Part shown: one piece after another, positions 50,458 to 58,655 of the stretch | How the letters are laid out: the number at the start of each line of letters is the position of its first letter | Numbering within the stretch: the stretch's first letter is position 1 | Source of the DNA: CAIYYO01 sp049299895 | Lineage (GTDB): Archaea > Altiarchaeota > Altiarchaeia > IMC4 > QMZM01 | DNA length: 64,000 nt | Direction of reading: 5' to 3' | Assembly: GCA_049299895.1 (NCBI GenBank) | Contig: JBAQYF010000019.1 | Coordinates: forward strand, 62,001-126,000 | Notes under the pieces: model-generated | What the model saw: the letters and a program-made list of their open reading frames with translations, nothing else | The model's database searches: none | What the model was told of the DNA's origin: nothing | Translations under genes and position numbers: made by a program

Positions 50458-51012
50458 ATGAAAGTCCTGTTCGCAACGAGCAACCCCCACAAGGTCAAAG
50501 AGGCCGTAGGCGTGGGAAAAGATTATGGGATAGAGTTCGTCCAGCTCAAAGAGAGCTATCCTGAGATCAGGGACGAGGACGTTGCCAAAATAGCAGAGGA
50601 CGGGGCAAGGCATATCCATGACAACACAAAGAAGCCAGTCGTTGTCGACGACACAGGATTATATATCGATGCGCTCAACGGATTTCCCGGGCCTTTTTCC
50701 GCTTATACCTTCAAGAAGGTCGGCTGCCAGGGCATCCTGCGCCTCATGGACGGCATGAATAACAGGGACGCCGTGTTCGTTTCCGCCGTCGGGTACTGCG
50801 ACGGGAAAAAGCTTCTCACTTTCAGGGGCGAATGCAAAGGGACCATTACGAGCGCCATGCGCGGGCCTCCGGTCTTCGGCTATGACCCGATCTTTCTGCC
50901 TGAGGGGCAGGATAAGACGTTTGCGGAAGACGGGCAGATGAAGGATCGCGTCTCCCACCGGAGGAAGTCATTTGACGCCTTCTGCAGGTGGTTCGTATCA
51001 AAAAACAAATAA
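50458..51012 (+). CDS. Non-canonical purine NTP pyrophosphatase (XTP/dITP, RdgB/HAM1)
   Basis: A 184-residue house-cleaning enzyme that hydrolyses dITP and XTP to monophosphates. Signatures are LFATSNPHKVKEAVGV (SxNxxK), VVDDTGLYIDALNGFPGPFS (DSGL-type catalytic Asp, here DDTGL), and GPPVFGYDPIFLPEGQDKTF near residue 140, with SHRRKSFDAFCRW at the end. Length and motif order are standard. The ATG at 50458 follows TATATCTCATAAG. The next gene (AIM24-like) begins ten bases after the stop. Confidence 0.95.
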   Translation: MKVLFATSNPHKVKEAVGVGKDYGIEFVQLKESYPEIRDEDVAKIAEDGARHIHDNTKKPVVVDDTGLYIDALNGFPGPFSAYTFKKVGCQGILRLMDGMNNRDAVFVSAVGYCDGKKLLTFRGECKGTITSAMRGPPVFGYDPIFLPEGQDKTFAEDGQMKDRVSHRRKSFDAFCRWFVSKNK

Positions 51013-51022
51013 TTCAAAGAAA

Positions 51023-51700
51023 ATGGAATACAAGATAAGAGGCAGTATAATGCAGGTAGTCGACGTTGAATTGAATGCTGGCGAATCTGTGTACACCGAA
51101 TCAGGCGGCATGGTCTGGATGTCTCCGAATATGGAGATGTCGACGAACACCAAAGGGGGATTGATGAAGGGCCTGGGCAGGATGCTTGCAGGCGAGTCGC
51201 TTTTCATGACATCTTACAAGTGCACGGAAGGAAAGGGCTTGATCGCATTCTCCAACGAGTTCCCGGGAAAGGTCGTGGAATTGAATCTAGCCGCGGGGCA
51301 GGAAATAATAGCGCAGAAAGACGCGTTCATGTTCGCGGAAAGCACAGTCACGATGGCTATGCATTTTCGTAAGAAGCTCGGAGCGGGCCTGTTCGGAGGC
51401 GAGGGATTCATAATGCAGAAGCTCACAGGCCCGGGTAAAGCGTTCCTTGAACTCGGAGGCGAGATAACGGAATACACGCTGAAAGAGGGCCAGGTCCTCA
51501 AAGTAGACCCCGGGCACGTCGGCGCATTCGAGCCCACGGTCAATTTCGACGTATCGATGGTCAAGGGCGTGACCAACATGTTCTTTGGCGGAGAAGGACT
51601 GTTCCTCGCGCAGCTCACAGGCCCTGGGAAGGTGTGGCTGCAGTCGATGACAGTGAACAATCTTGCATCGAGAATAATTGCATCCATGCCCGGCAAGTAA
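51023..51700 (+). CDS. AIM24/TIGR00266-family protein
   Basis: A 225-residue beta-rich protein of the AIM24 family, likely a double-psi-like barrel fold, of unknown role. The pattern MQVVDVELNAGESVYTESGG, MVWMSPNMEMSTNTKGGLMK, LGRMLAGESLFMTSYKCTEG, and the repeated EGFIMQKLTGPGKAFLELGG / EGLFLAQLTGPGKVWLQSMT are typical. ATG at 51023 is chosen; the frame extends upstream into the ITPase. Followed after 16 bases by a small membrane protein. Confidence 0.9.
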   Translation: MEYKIRGSIMQVVDVELNAGESVYTESGGMVWMSPNMEMSTNTKGGLMKGLGRMLAGESLFMTSYKCTEGKGLIAFSNEFPGKVVELNLAAGQEIIAQKDAFMFAESTVTMAMHFRKKLGAGLFGGEGFIMQKLTGPGKAFLELGGEITEYTLKEGQVLKVDPGHVGAFEPTVNFDVSMVKGVTNMFFGGEGLFLAQLTGPGKVWLQSMTVNNLASRIIASMPGK

Positions 51701-51716
51701 ACCAATTAAAGCAAAA

Positions 51717-51914
51717 ATGGATCTTTTTTCCATTCTTTTATTTCTTTTTATCGGGGCGGGGGTAATAGGCTTGGCGCTCTCCCTGCTCACCGGATTCGGG
51801 GTATGGCTCGTGCAATTGTTCTACGCCGTATACCATGCGCTCTTCGTAAAAGAGGATAAGAGCAAGGGCAAGAATATGGATTACAGCATAGAACAGGGAA
51901 AAGAGATCAAATAG
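51717..51914 (+). CDS. Small single-pass or two-helix membrane protein
   Basis: A 65-residue protein, MDLFSILLFLFIGAGVIGLA at the start, then WLVQLFYAVYHALFVKEDKS and a charged tail. It has one or two helices and no known family. The ATG at 51717 follows the AIM24 gene by 16 bases, suggesting one transcript. It ends one base before the stop of the convergent PRTase gene. The small size and coupling suggest it could be an accessory of the AIM24 protein. Confidence 0.6.
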   Translation: MDLFSILLFLFIGAGVIGLALSLLTGFGVWLVQLFYAVYHALFVKEDKSKGKNMDYSIEQGKEIK

Positions 51915-51915
51915 A

Positions 51916-52548
51916 TTAGAATTCCGCGAGCAGGCTGGTTACTTCCACGTCTCTCATGTCGTGGAAGTCTTCGTAGAATGACGCTACAGCGAAACTGCTG
52001 GTGCGTTTCTCCCAGAACGTGACCACTTCGTCTGCGTATTTTCTTATCTTGTCTGCCGCATCTTTAGGGGATACGGGAACTGCTGCTATCACCTTTTTAG
52101 GCCCCTGCTTTCTTACGGATTCGATAGCCGCTATCATCGTGTAGCCGGTCGCCAGGCCGTCGTCCGTGATTATGACCGTCTTTTCGCGCAGCGCGGGCAG
52201 GGGTTTGTTCCCGCGGTATATCTTCATGCGGCGCCGTATCTCTTTGTAGACTCCGTCTGCTATCTTCCGTATCTCTGATTCATCGAGGCGCAATTCTTCT
52301 GCTATCCCGGGATTCAGTATGACGTCGCCCGCCGAGGTTACGGCGCCGAATCCCACTTCCGGGCTCCAGGGGATCGGGAGCTTGCGGGGTATTATCACGT
52401 CAAGAGGTGCGTTAAGCGCTTTTGCTATCGGGTAACCTACCGGCACCCCTCCCCGGGGTATGCCCAGGACTATCACGTCCTCCCCTTTGTATTTTTCCAG
52501 GGGCTTTATCAGCGCTTTCCCTGCATCCAGCCGGTCTTTGAACAGCAT
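51916..52548 (-). CDS. Predicted phosphoribosyltransferase (COG1926-like)
   Basis: A 210-residue cytoplasmic PRTase. The conserved patterns are VIVLGIPRGGVPVGYPIAKA near residue 30, LDVIIPRKLPIPWSPEVGFG, and the PRPP loop KTVIITDDGLATGYTMIAAI near residue 115. This is the COG1926 type, common in archaea near nucleotide genes, with an unknown base substrate. The start at 52548 is standard. It is convergent with the AIM24-linked small membrane protein. Confidence 0.9.
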   Translation of the reverse strand: MLFKDRLDAGKALIKPLEKYKGEDVIVLGIPRGGVPVGYPIAKALNAPLDVIIPRKLPIPWSPEVGFGAVTSAGDVILNPGIAEELRLDESEIRKIADGVYKEIRRRMKIYRGNKPLPALREKTVIITDDGLATGYTMIAAIESVRKQGPKKVIAAVPVSPKDAADKIRKYADEVVTFWEKRTSSFAVASFYEDFHDMRDVEVTSLLAEF

Positions 52549-52656
52549 GTTTTTCGTTTATCAATTGTTTTTTATTCCTTATTACATGGTCCAAAGCGTA
52601 CCCGGAGAAGATAATAAACATAGGAGCAATCAGTTATCCGCCGGAGGGATAACGTA

Positions 52657-53427
52657 TCAGATTCTCAGGAGTTCGAGCAATTCCTTATGCACCAGGCCGT
52701 TCGAGGCGACGGCGTCCTTCGATTTCAGGTTGAAGGATTTTCCGTCTATGTCCGATACTATGCCGCCTGCCTCTCTTACGATGAGTGTCCCGGAGGCTAT
52801 GTCCCATGGATTCTGTTTCAGCATAAAGAATGCGTCGACCCTGCCGCAGCCGAGGTAGGATAGTTCCAGCTCCGATGCGCCTATCTGCCGCATCCGGTCG
52901 GTCACGGGCTTTATTTTAGAGTACGCAATGATCGCCTTATTCACTGTCTCCGGGTCGTGGCCGTGGCAGAAGCAGACGAACGCGTCGCGGATACTGGCTT
53001 TTGCAGATACCCTTATTTTTTGGTCATTCAGATACGCTCCCATCCCGTCAACTGCATGGAAGAGTTCGTCCTGGAAGGGGTAATATACTACGCCCAGAAC
53101 GGGCACGTCGTTCTTTGCAAGGGCAATGGATACGTTAAAGAATGGATTCCTTATGGAGTAATTGGTTGTCCCGTCCAGGGGATCTATCACCCATTCGTAT
53201 TCCGAACCGGTGTCTTCGAGGCCGGATTCCTCTGCAAGAAAAGAGTATTCAGGGAATTCTTTTTTCAGGGCCTCTTTTATCAGTTTTTCTGAAGCCAGGT
53301 CCGAGTCTGTCACTATGCTGCGGTCTTTCTTGTATCGGACAGAGACCCTTCCGTAGTTTGCCATGAGTATCTTTCCAGATTCATATGCGGCTTCTTTGGC
53401 AGCCTTTAGTTCTTTTTCCAGCATCAT
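52657..53427 (-). CDS. Inositol monophosphatase-family protein (IMPase/FBPase-like)
   Basis: A 256-residue Mg2+-dependent phosphatase. Signatures are DSDLASEKLIKEALKKEFPE, EESGLED (metal-binding Glu near residue 65), WVIDPLDGTTNYSIRNPFF (the DPLDGT motif near residue 82), and NPWDIASGTLIVREAGG (WD motif near residue 205). In archaea such enzymes act on inositol-1-phosphate or fructose-1,6-bisphosphate. Length and motif order are standard. The substrate cannot be told. Confidence 0.93.
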   Translation of the reverse strand: MMLEKELKAAKEAAYESGKILMANYGRVSVRYKKDRSIVTDSDLASEKLIKEALKKEFPEYSFLAEESGLEDTGSEYEWVIDPLDGTTNYSIRNPFFNVSIALAKNDVPVLGVVYYPFQDELFHAVDGMGAYLNDQKIRVSAKASIRDAFVCFCHGHDPETVNKAIIAYSKIKPVTDRMRQIGASELELSYLGCGRVDAFFMLKQNPWDIASGTLIVREAGGIVSDIDGKSFNLKSKDAVASNGLVHKELLELLRI

Positions 53428-53562
53428 CCTAATTTTTTACAAGCAGCTCCGCTCTTTTTTTCATCGCATCGTACAATCGGTTTCCCTGATAAAACATATG
53501 GAAAAGAGTATTTAAGATTCACGCGCGCACATATAGGCCTAAAAACCCAAATAGTTGACCTT

Positions 53563-55272
53563 ATGGCAAAAGAGATATCCTTCGAGATAAAAGACAAGGA
53601 CATAGCAGGGAGGATCGCAAGGCTCAGGATAGGGGAGCACGAGCTTGAGACACCCACTATTATGCCGGTCTACAGCCCGATTAGGCCGCTTATAACCCCA
53701 AAAGAGCTTTGGGACACGTTCGGCTGCAGGGCCCTTATGACGAATTCTTATATCATACTCAAAAACCCGCAGTTGAAGGAGGACATCCTGAAAAGAGGGA
53801 TACATGATTACCTGGGCTTCGAAGGGGTCATAGCGACGGATTCGGGCTCCTACCAGCTTATGGAATACGGGAACGTTACTGTCACGAACAAGGAGATCAT
53901 AGAATTCCAGGAGAACATAGGCTCGGACATAGCTTCTTTCCTGGACATCCCAAGCCTGCCCGATGCATATAAGCCGAGAGCCGAAGAGCAGCTTGAGATA
54001 ACGCTTGAGAGGGCAAAAGAAGCAATCGATGCGAAATTTTTGGTCAACGCAGGGGTGCAGGGCTCAACGCACCTAGATTTAAGAGAGAAGGCGGCAAAAG
54101 AGCTTGGAAAGGATTACAGGCTTTGCGCAGTCGGGGGAATAGTCCGCCTTATGGAGATGTACCGCTTCTCAGACCTTGTAGATATAATATCCACGGTAAA
54201 ACAGAATCTTCCGGCTAACACGATAGTGCACGCATTCGGCCTCGGGCACCCGATGGTATTCTCCCTTGCCGTCGCCATGGGATGCGACCTGTTCGACTCC
54301 GCAGCCTATGCGCTGTACGCGGAGGGCATGCGTTACCTGACGCCTACGGGCACTATGAGACTGGAGGAATTAAGCTATCTGCCGTGTAGTTGTCCCGTCT
54401 GTTCAAAGCACGGGATGGGCATAAAGGAACTGCCCCAGGAAGAAATAGTAAGAGAACTAGCACGCCACAACCTTTATATCAGCATGCAGGAAATAAACAC
54501 GATTAAGCAGGCGATAAAGGAGAACGCGCTATGGGAGCTTGTGAACATGAGATGCAGGGCGCATCCGCAGCTCTACAAGGGCCTGCTCACATTGCTGGAA
54601 CAGGAGTACCTCGCGGAATACGACCCGATAACAAAGAGGTCTGCGTTCTACTACCAGGGCATCGAGTCGGAGAAAAGGACCGAGGTAACCAACGTGAAGA
54701 AGAGGATAGCAGGCATCCAGTCGAACAACAAGGCGGAGATAGCGCCCTTCGGAGCGGTTCCCTGGGAACTCTCGGACATTTACCCGTTCAACTCCTTCAG
54801 GGACGAAATAGAGTACACAGGCTGCAAGATATCGGATCTATCCAAGGTCCGCGCCATAATGGAATACCAGTTCGGAACAGGCGCAGGAGAGCTGATACCC
54901 GACAAGGCAGTGATAAAGAAATCCAAAGCGACCAGGAGGATACGGGGGATATACGTCGGAGGAGAATTGATCGCCGCGGTAAGGGCATCCGATCATTTCA
55001 TAATACCCCATGAGAGGCTCGCAGAACAGCTACATGCCAAATTCCCTTATCCCAGGTTGCGCGTAAAGATAGACGATGAAGCAGTCGAGTTCGTAAAAGA
55101 CGGGAAGAGCGTCTTTGCAAAATTCGTTACCGACATAGACCCGGACCTGAGAGCAGGAGACGAAATACTCGTAGTCGACAAAGACGACAAACTACTGAGG
55201 ACGGCAACACTCGTCATGTCCCCGAAAGAGGCACTCGACTTCGAGCGGGGAGTAGCGGCAATAACAAGATAA
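53563..55272 (+). CDS. tgtA: Archaeosine tRNA-guanine transglycosylase
   Basis: A 569-residue enzyme that replaces guanine-15 of tRNA by preQ0, the first step to archaeosine. The N-terminal TIM barrel has TDSGSYQLMEYGN near residue 92 (Asp93 is the proposed active-site Asp) and the zinc site CSCPVCSKHGMGI near residue 280. The C-terminal half has a PUA domain from about residue 490 (RVKIDDEAVEFVKDGKSVFA, DPDLRAGDEILVVD) that holds the tRNA. Length is typical of archaeal TgtA. A TATTTAAGA box at about 53508 may be its promoter. This marks the organism as archaeal. Confidence 0.96.
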   Translation: MAKEISFEIKDKDIAGRIARLRIGEHELETPTIMPVYSPIRPLITPKELWDTFGCRALMTNSYIILKNPQLKEDILKRGIHDYLGFEGVIATDSGSYQLMEYGNVTVTNKEIIEFQENIGSDIASFLDIPSLPDAYKPRAEEQLEITLERAKEAIDAKFLVNAGVQGSTHLDLREKAAKELGKDYRLCAVGGIVRLMEMYRFSDLVDIISTVKQNLPANTIVHAFGLGHPMVFSLAVAMGCDLFDSAAYALYAEGMRYLTPTGTMRLEELSYLPCSCPVCSKHGMGIKELPQEEIVRELARHNLYISMQEINTIKQAIKENALWELVNMRCRAHPQLYKGLLTLLEQEYLAEYDPITKRSAFYYQGIESEKRTEVTNVKKRIAGIQSNNKAEIAPFGAVPWELSDIYPFNSFRDEIEYTGCKISDLSKVRAIMEYQFGTGAGELIPDKAVIKKSKATRRIRGIYVGGELIAAVRASDHFIIPHERLAEQLHAKFPYPRLRVKIDDEAVEFVKDGKSVFAKFVTDIDPDLRAGDEILVVDKDDKLLRTATLVMSPKEALDFERGVAAITR

Positions 55273-55371
55273 TATCCCGTATCCGGCGGTCTGGCAGCAT
55301 TATCAGATAACAACATAGTATTATGCTTTCGTAGTGCCTAACTTTTATAGGTTATCACATAATGATATAAC

Positions 55372-55554
55372 ATGGTCTACGTGCGCGCAAAGAAGATAAA
55401 GGGCCAGACGTATTACTATCTGGTTAAATCTGTCCGCGAGGGCGAAAGGATCAGGCAGGTGTCCCTGGAATACCTCGGAGGGGATCGGCCAAGCGGCGAA
55501 AAACTGCGAAGACTCGAGAAAAAATACCGCAGGAGCGCATCAACGGGCCCATGA
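55372..55554 (+). CDS. Small basic protein, related to transposase N-terminus
   Basis: A 60-residue protein reading MVYVRAKKIKGQTYYYLVKS, VREGERIRQVSLEYLGGDRP. This strand-rich part resembles the N-terminus of IS1634-type transposases and a set of free small archaeal proteins. It has a good upstream TATA-like sequence (ACTTTTATAGG, about 55340). It ends 15 bases inside the C-terminus of the convergent gene at 55540-56139. Whether it is a relic of a transposase or a real small protein is open. Confidence 0.5.
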   Translation: MVYVRAKKIKGQTYYYLVKSVREGERIRQVSLEYLGGDRPSGEKLRRLEKKYRRSASTGP

Positions 55555-56139
55555 GTAGCATAGTTCCTTCAGATCGACGTCATCTATCCTGGGGCACAAA
55601 CCAGGGTTCCTGGACTGGATCGCAACGGTCCTGAAACATTCGTCCTTTTTGCTCTGTGTAACAACCATGTCGCATATCGTGGCATTCCTGCCCTGCGACG
55701 CGACCTCTACGTAGCAGGCGTCCGTCTGAGCGGGATCGCTTATCTTATCGCACAGGGTTATATTCGACATGGTTCTTGCTATCCAGTAATAACAGAGGTC
55801 TCTTCCGTTCAGGACTTTGGCATCCTCGCAAAACGAGGAATCCCCGCGGACCCAGGCGACGCAATAATACTGGTATCCCTCGTCAGGTATCTCGCCGCAT
55901 ATCCTCTGGTTCCCGGAATACTTGGCGACTTTCACATAACAGATGGATTTGGTATCGTTCACCTGTATCCGGTCGCATGGGGAGGTATCAACGTGCATGA
56001 GAGCCGCGTCCATGTAGCAGCGGTCCAGGTCCACGGTGTCGGAATTCTCCTCGCATATGGCTATCAGATCGGACTTCTTGCTCATGCAGCAGGAGAACAG
56101 GATAATGAACACTACCAGGATATAAGCCAACTTGTTCAT
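55540..56139 (-). CDS. Secreted cysteine-repeat protein, possible lipoprotein
   Basis: A 199-residue protein with a signal helix MNKLAYILVVFIILFSCCMS, where Cys17 or Cys18 could be lipid-modified. The rest is a row of about five repeats of roughly 30-40 residues, each with two cysteines and pattern C..I....D.CY..VA: CDRIQVNDTKSICYVKVAKY, CDKISDPAQTDACYVEVASQ, CDMVVTQSKKDECFRTVAIQ, CPRIDDVDLKELCYSWAR. Such repeats suggest disulfide-linked helical hairpins. ATG at 56139 is chosen because the signal peptide starts there. No known function. Confidence 0.75.
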   Translation of the reverse strand: MNKLAYILVVFIILFSCCMSKKSDLIAICEENSDTVDLDRCYMDAALMHVDTSPCDRIQVNDTKSICYVKVAKYSGNQRICGEIPDEGYQYYCVAWVRGDSSFCEDAKVLNGRDLCYYWIARTMSNITLCDKISDPAQTDACYVEVASQGRNATICDMVVTQSKKDECFRTVAIQSRNPGLCPRIDDVDLKELCYSWAR

Positions 56140-56411
56140 CGTATAAAGGATTAAACTACAAGGAGATAAATAAACATTTAGATCAATCATGTTATCGCCG
56201 CTATTACAGTTATGGTATTGTTGCATACCCAGCGCACTCCGGAGGGGATCTATATAGTCTAGTATTCGTTCTTGGTAGAAGGCTGACCGTTTACCGTAAC
56301 AATCTCCCTCAATCCCCGGATTAAAAGCAGTTCTCAGTCTGCTAACCGGTCGACGCAAGCTTTTTGTCTACATCGCCGAATAATCCCCGGAGGAGACGGT
56401 CCCGGAGTGAT

Positions 56412-57140
56412 TTACGTCTTTATCATGAATCTCACCGCCAGAAACGGCTCCATATTCTGGTGCGGCACTCCTTCCCCGGTGTTGTTGATCTCTATGCTGT
56501 AGTCGGACATGTTGAGATCCGGGGGCGGAGCAGCATATAGATTTGTCCGGGTTATTTTGCCCGGGACTGCACCTGTCGGATCGGCGGTAGTTCCGGTATC
56601 AGACCCAACCAACCAGGCATCGTGCTTGTGGACAGGCATCTGTTCCAGGGTTATGTTAATTGTCTCGTTTCCGCCCCTGGAGCCCTGGGCTCGGTTGATA
56701 AGCCCGTCTCCCTGGCCTTTTCCGATGGGCACCCTGCTACGCATGTCAGGCAACTTGAAAGTAGTGGCACCGTTTCCCCCATACAGGATGCCGATATAAA
56801 AATATAAGGCAGGATAATCCACTATGTTCAGCTCCTGGCCCTCGCACGCAAGCCACCCGGAAGGCACGGTATCCCCGGCAAACATCCTGATCTCCCCGGT
56901 ATAGACCGACGGCCAGCTTGTCCGGCAATCCCCTGCCAGGCATATCCCCGGGGAGGATAACCTGCTGCCCGCGCCTGATATATTTATGTCCCCAGCAAGG
57001 CTGACACCGCCGGACGCATTGACCCCTCCGTTTTTTATTATGACGCTACCGCTCTGGGCCATGAGCATCGCGGAAATCATAAACACTGCGACTACGGACG
57101 CAATTTCCAAACCTCCTGAAGCCTTAAAATTGAATTCCAC
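56412..57140 (-). CDS. Tail-collar (phage-fibre-like) surface protein 1
   Basis: A 242-residue protein. A membrane or signal segment (ASVVAVFMISAMLMAQSG) leads to a short spacer with SLAGDINISGAGSRLSSPGI and CLAGDCRTSW. Then comes the tail-collar domain: YTGEIRMFAGDTVPSGWLAC, LPDMRSRVPIGKGQGDGL, MPVHKHDAW, HQNMEPFLAVRFMIKT. The domain is that of phage tail fibres and microcystin-dependent-type proteins. Third in transcription order of three tandem paralogues (spacing 3 and 0 bases). Probably a surface-exposed fibre. Confidence 0.85.
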   Translation of the reverse strand: MEFNFKASGGLEIASVVAVFMISAMLMAQSGSVIIKNGGVNASGGVSLAGDINISGAGSRLSSPGICLAGDCRTSWPSVYTGEIRMFAGDTVPSGWLACEGQELNIVDYPALYFYIGILYGGNGATTFKLPDMRSRVPIGKGQGDGLINRAQGSRGGNETINITLEQMPVHKHDAWLVGSDTGTTADPTGAVPGKITRTNLYAAPPPDLNMSDYSIEINNTGEGVPHQNMEPFLAVRFMIKT

Positions 57141-57143
57141 TTT

Positions 57144-57881
57144 TTAAGTTTTTATGATATACGCGATCACCAAGTATGGTTGCATGTTCTCGTGCGAATA
57201 CCCACTTCCGGCATTTAGTGTTTCAATAGAACCGTTGGCCATGGATAAGGAGCCCTCCAAGAGAGAATACCGATTGCGGCTGGGATCTATTCCAAAAACA
57301 TTCCCGCTTGGAGTACTCGAATCCCCGTTCCCCGCAGCATAAGCCTTCAGCATCCCGGTGTGAGTGTGAAGCGGCATCTGGCTTAAGGTCAAGTTCTCCG
57401 ACTCGTTGCCCCCCATCTCGCCAAGGCTTCTATCGGTCAGCCCGTCTCCCTGACCTCCCCCAATAGGAGATCTACCCCTCAGGTCGGGCAGCTTGAAAGT
57501 AGTATCACCGTCTCCGCCGTATGCGATCCCGATCACGGCGTACAATGCAGGGTAGTCAGCGATGTTCAGCTCCTGGCCCTCGCACGCAAGCCACCCGGAA
57601 GGCACATTATTCCGTGCAAACATCCTTACTTCTCCAGTTAGGCCCCCGGACCAGGTTGTCCTGCATGTCCCGGCGATGCACAGCTCGGGCGCATATACCT
57701 TTGACCCCGACCCGTAAACGTTTATGTCTCCGGCCGTCTCAATGCTGTCTGAAAGCAACACCTGCCCGTCGCGCACTGTAAAGTTCCCGCTGCAAATCAA
57801 TGCAGATACGAGACAGAACAATAAGACAAATGGAACGATATGCATTTTCTTCAACTTACGCGATTTGTTTTTCAATTTCAC
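57144..57881 (-). CDS. Tail-collar (phage-fibre-like) surface protein 2
   Basis: A 245-residue paralogue with an N-terminal signal helix (MHIVPFVLLFCLVSALICSG), the spacer GDINVYGSGSKVYAPELCIA then GTCRTTW, and the collar domain: TGEVRMFARNNVPSGWLAC, YGGDGDTTFKLPDLRGRSPI, MPLHTHTGMLKAYAAG, YSHENMQPYLVIAYIIKT. It shares a 44-bp identical DNA stretch with the next gene (57562-57605 and 56824-56867), a sign of recent duplication or gene conversion. The stop is directly before the third paralogue. Confidence 0.85.
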   Translation of the reverse strand: MKLKNKSRKLKKMHIVPFVLLFCLVSALICSGNFTVRDGQVLLSDSIETAGDINVYGSGSKVYAPELCIAGTCRTTWSGGLTGEVRMFARNNVPSGWLACEGQELNIADYPALYAVIGIAYGGDGDTTFKLPDLRGRSPIGGGQGDGLTDRSLGEMGGNESENLTLSQMPLHTHTGMLKAYAAGNGDSSTPSGNVFGIDPSRNRYSLLEGSLSMANGSIETLNAGSGYSHENMQPYLVIAYIIKT

Positions 57882-58616
57882 TCAGGTTTTGATCATGTAA
57901 TTCAATACGACATAAGGTTTCATATTATTATGAGGCAGCCCCCCTCCAACAGCAGAAATGTTGGCTCCGGTTGAGGACATGTTTACAAGAACGGTCGTGT
58001 TGCTGCTGTAGCGGAGTGCTCCACCCTGGCTTCCTGGCACGTTCCCGCCAGGGTTATCTCTGTTGGAGGTGCTACTACCGATTGAATGGGCGCTGTGATT
58101 ATGCACAGGCAGGTTGACTGCCGAGAGGGTCACGCTCTCGTTCCCTCCGGAAACGCCAAGATCCCACTCCGTCAGACCCTCGCCCTGTCCGGCCGCTATC
58201 GGCGCCCTGCCCCGGAAGTCCGGTATCTTGAACGACGACACGCCGTCTCCGCCATACGTTGTACCTATCACGACAAAGAGATCCGGGTAAGCGGAGGGAT
58301 CAAGCGACGTTCCGTTGCAAAAGAGCCATCCCACAGGCTCATTAGATCCCGCATATAGACGTATCTCGCCAGTGTTGGCCCCGGACGAATCCCAAGCAGT
58401 CGTGCAGCTTCCCGCCAGGCATACCTTCGACGCATATATCTTTGCGCCCGCGCCGGACAAGTTGAGCAAGGAATTTGCCTCTATGCCTCCGGACACGTTA
58501 AGGGTTCCGTTGCGCAGATTAACCTCCCAACTCTGAACGAGATATGATACCAATATCCCTGATGCCGCAGCGAGCAGCAAGTAATATTTCAGCCTGCTTT
58601 GACGGAATTTACTCAT
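57882..58616 (-). CDS. Tail-collar (phage-fibre-like) surface protein 3
   Basis: A 244-residue paralogue. It has an N-terminal helix (YYLLLAAASGILVSYLVQSW), a spacer with VSGGIEANSLLNLSGAGAKI and CLAGSCTTAW, then TGEIRLYAGSNEPVGWLFC, YGGDGVSSFKIPDFRGRAPI, LPVHNHSAHSIGSSTS and HNNMKPYVVLNYMIKT of the collar domain. First in transcription of the three. The domain and the CLAG.C element recur in all three, while the middle loops differ, as expected for adhesins under selection. Confidence 0.85.
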   Translation of the reverse strand: MSKFRQSRLKYYLLLAAASGILVSYLVQSWEVNLRNGTLNVSGGIEANSLLNLSGAGAKIYASKVCLAGSCTTAWDSSGANTGEIRLYAGSNEPVGWLFCNGTSLDPSAYPDLFVVIGTTYGGDGVSSFKIPDFRGRAPIAAGQGEGLTEWDLGVSGGNESVTLSAVNLPVHNHSAHSIGSSTSNRDNPGGNVPGSQGGALRYSSNTTVLVNMSSTGANISAVGGGLPHNNMKPYVVLNYMIKT

Positions 58617-58655
58617 TTTCTAAGTAGATAATAATTATATGGGAGTCAATAAATT

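Noticed and set aside
56412..58616. Provirus fragment, from three tail-collar proteins
   Set aside because: No capsid, portal, terminase or integrase genes nearby; the proteins have signal or anchor segments and sit in a surface-protein cluster.
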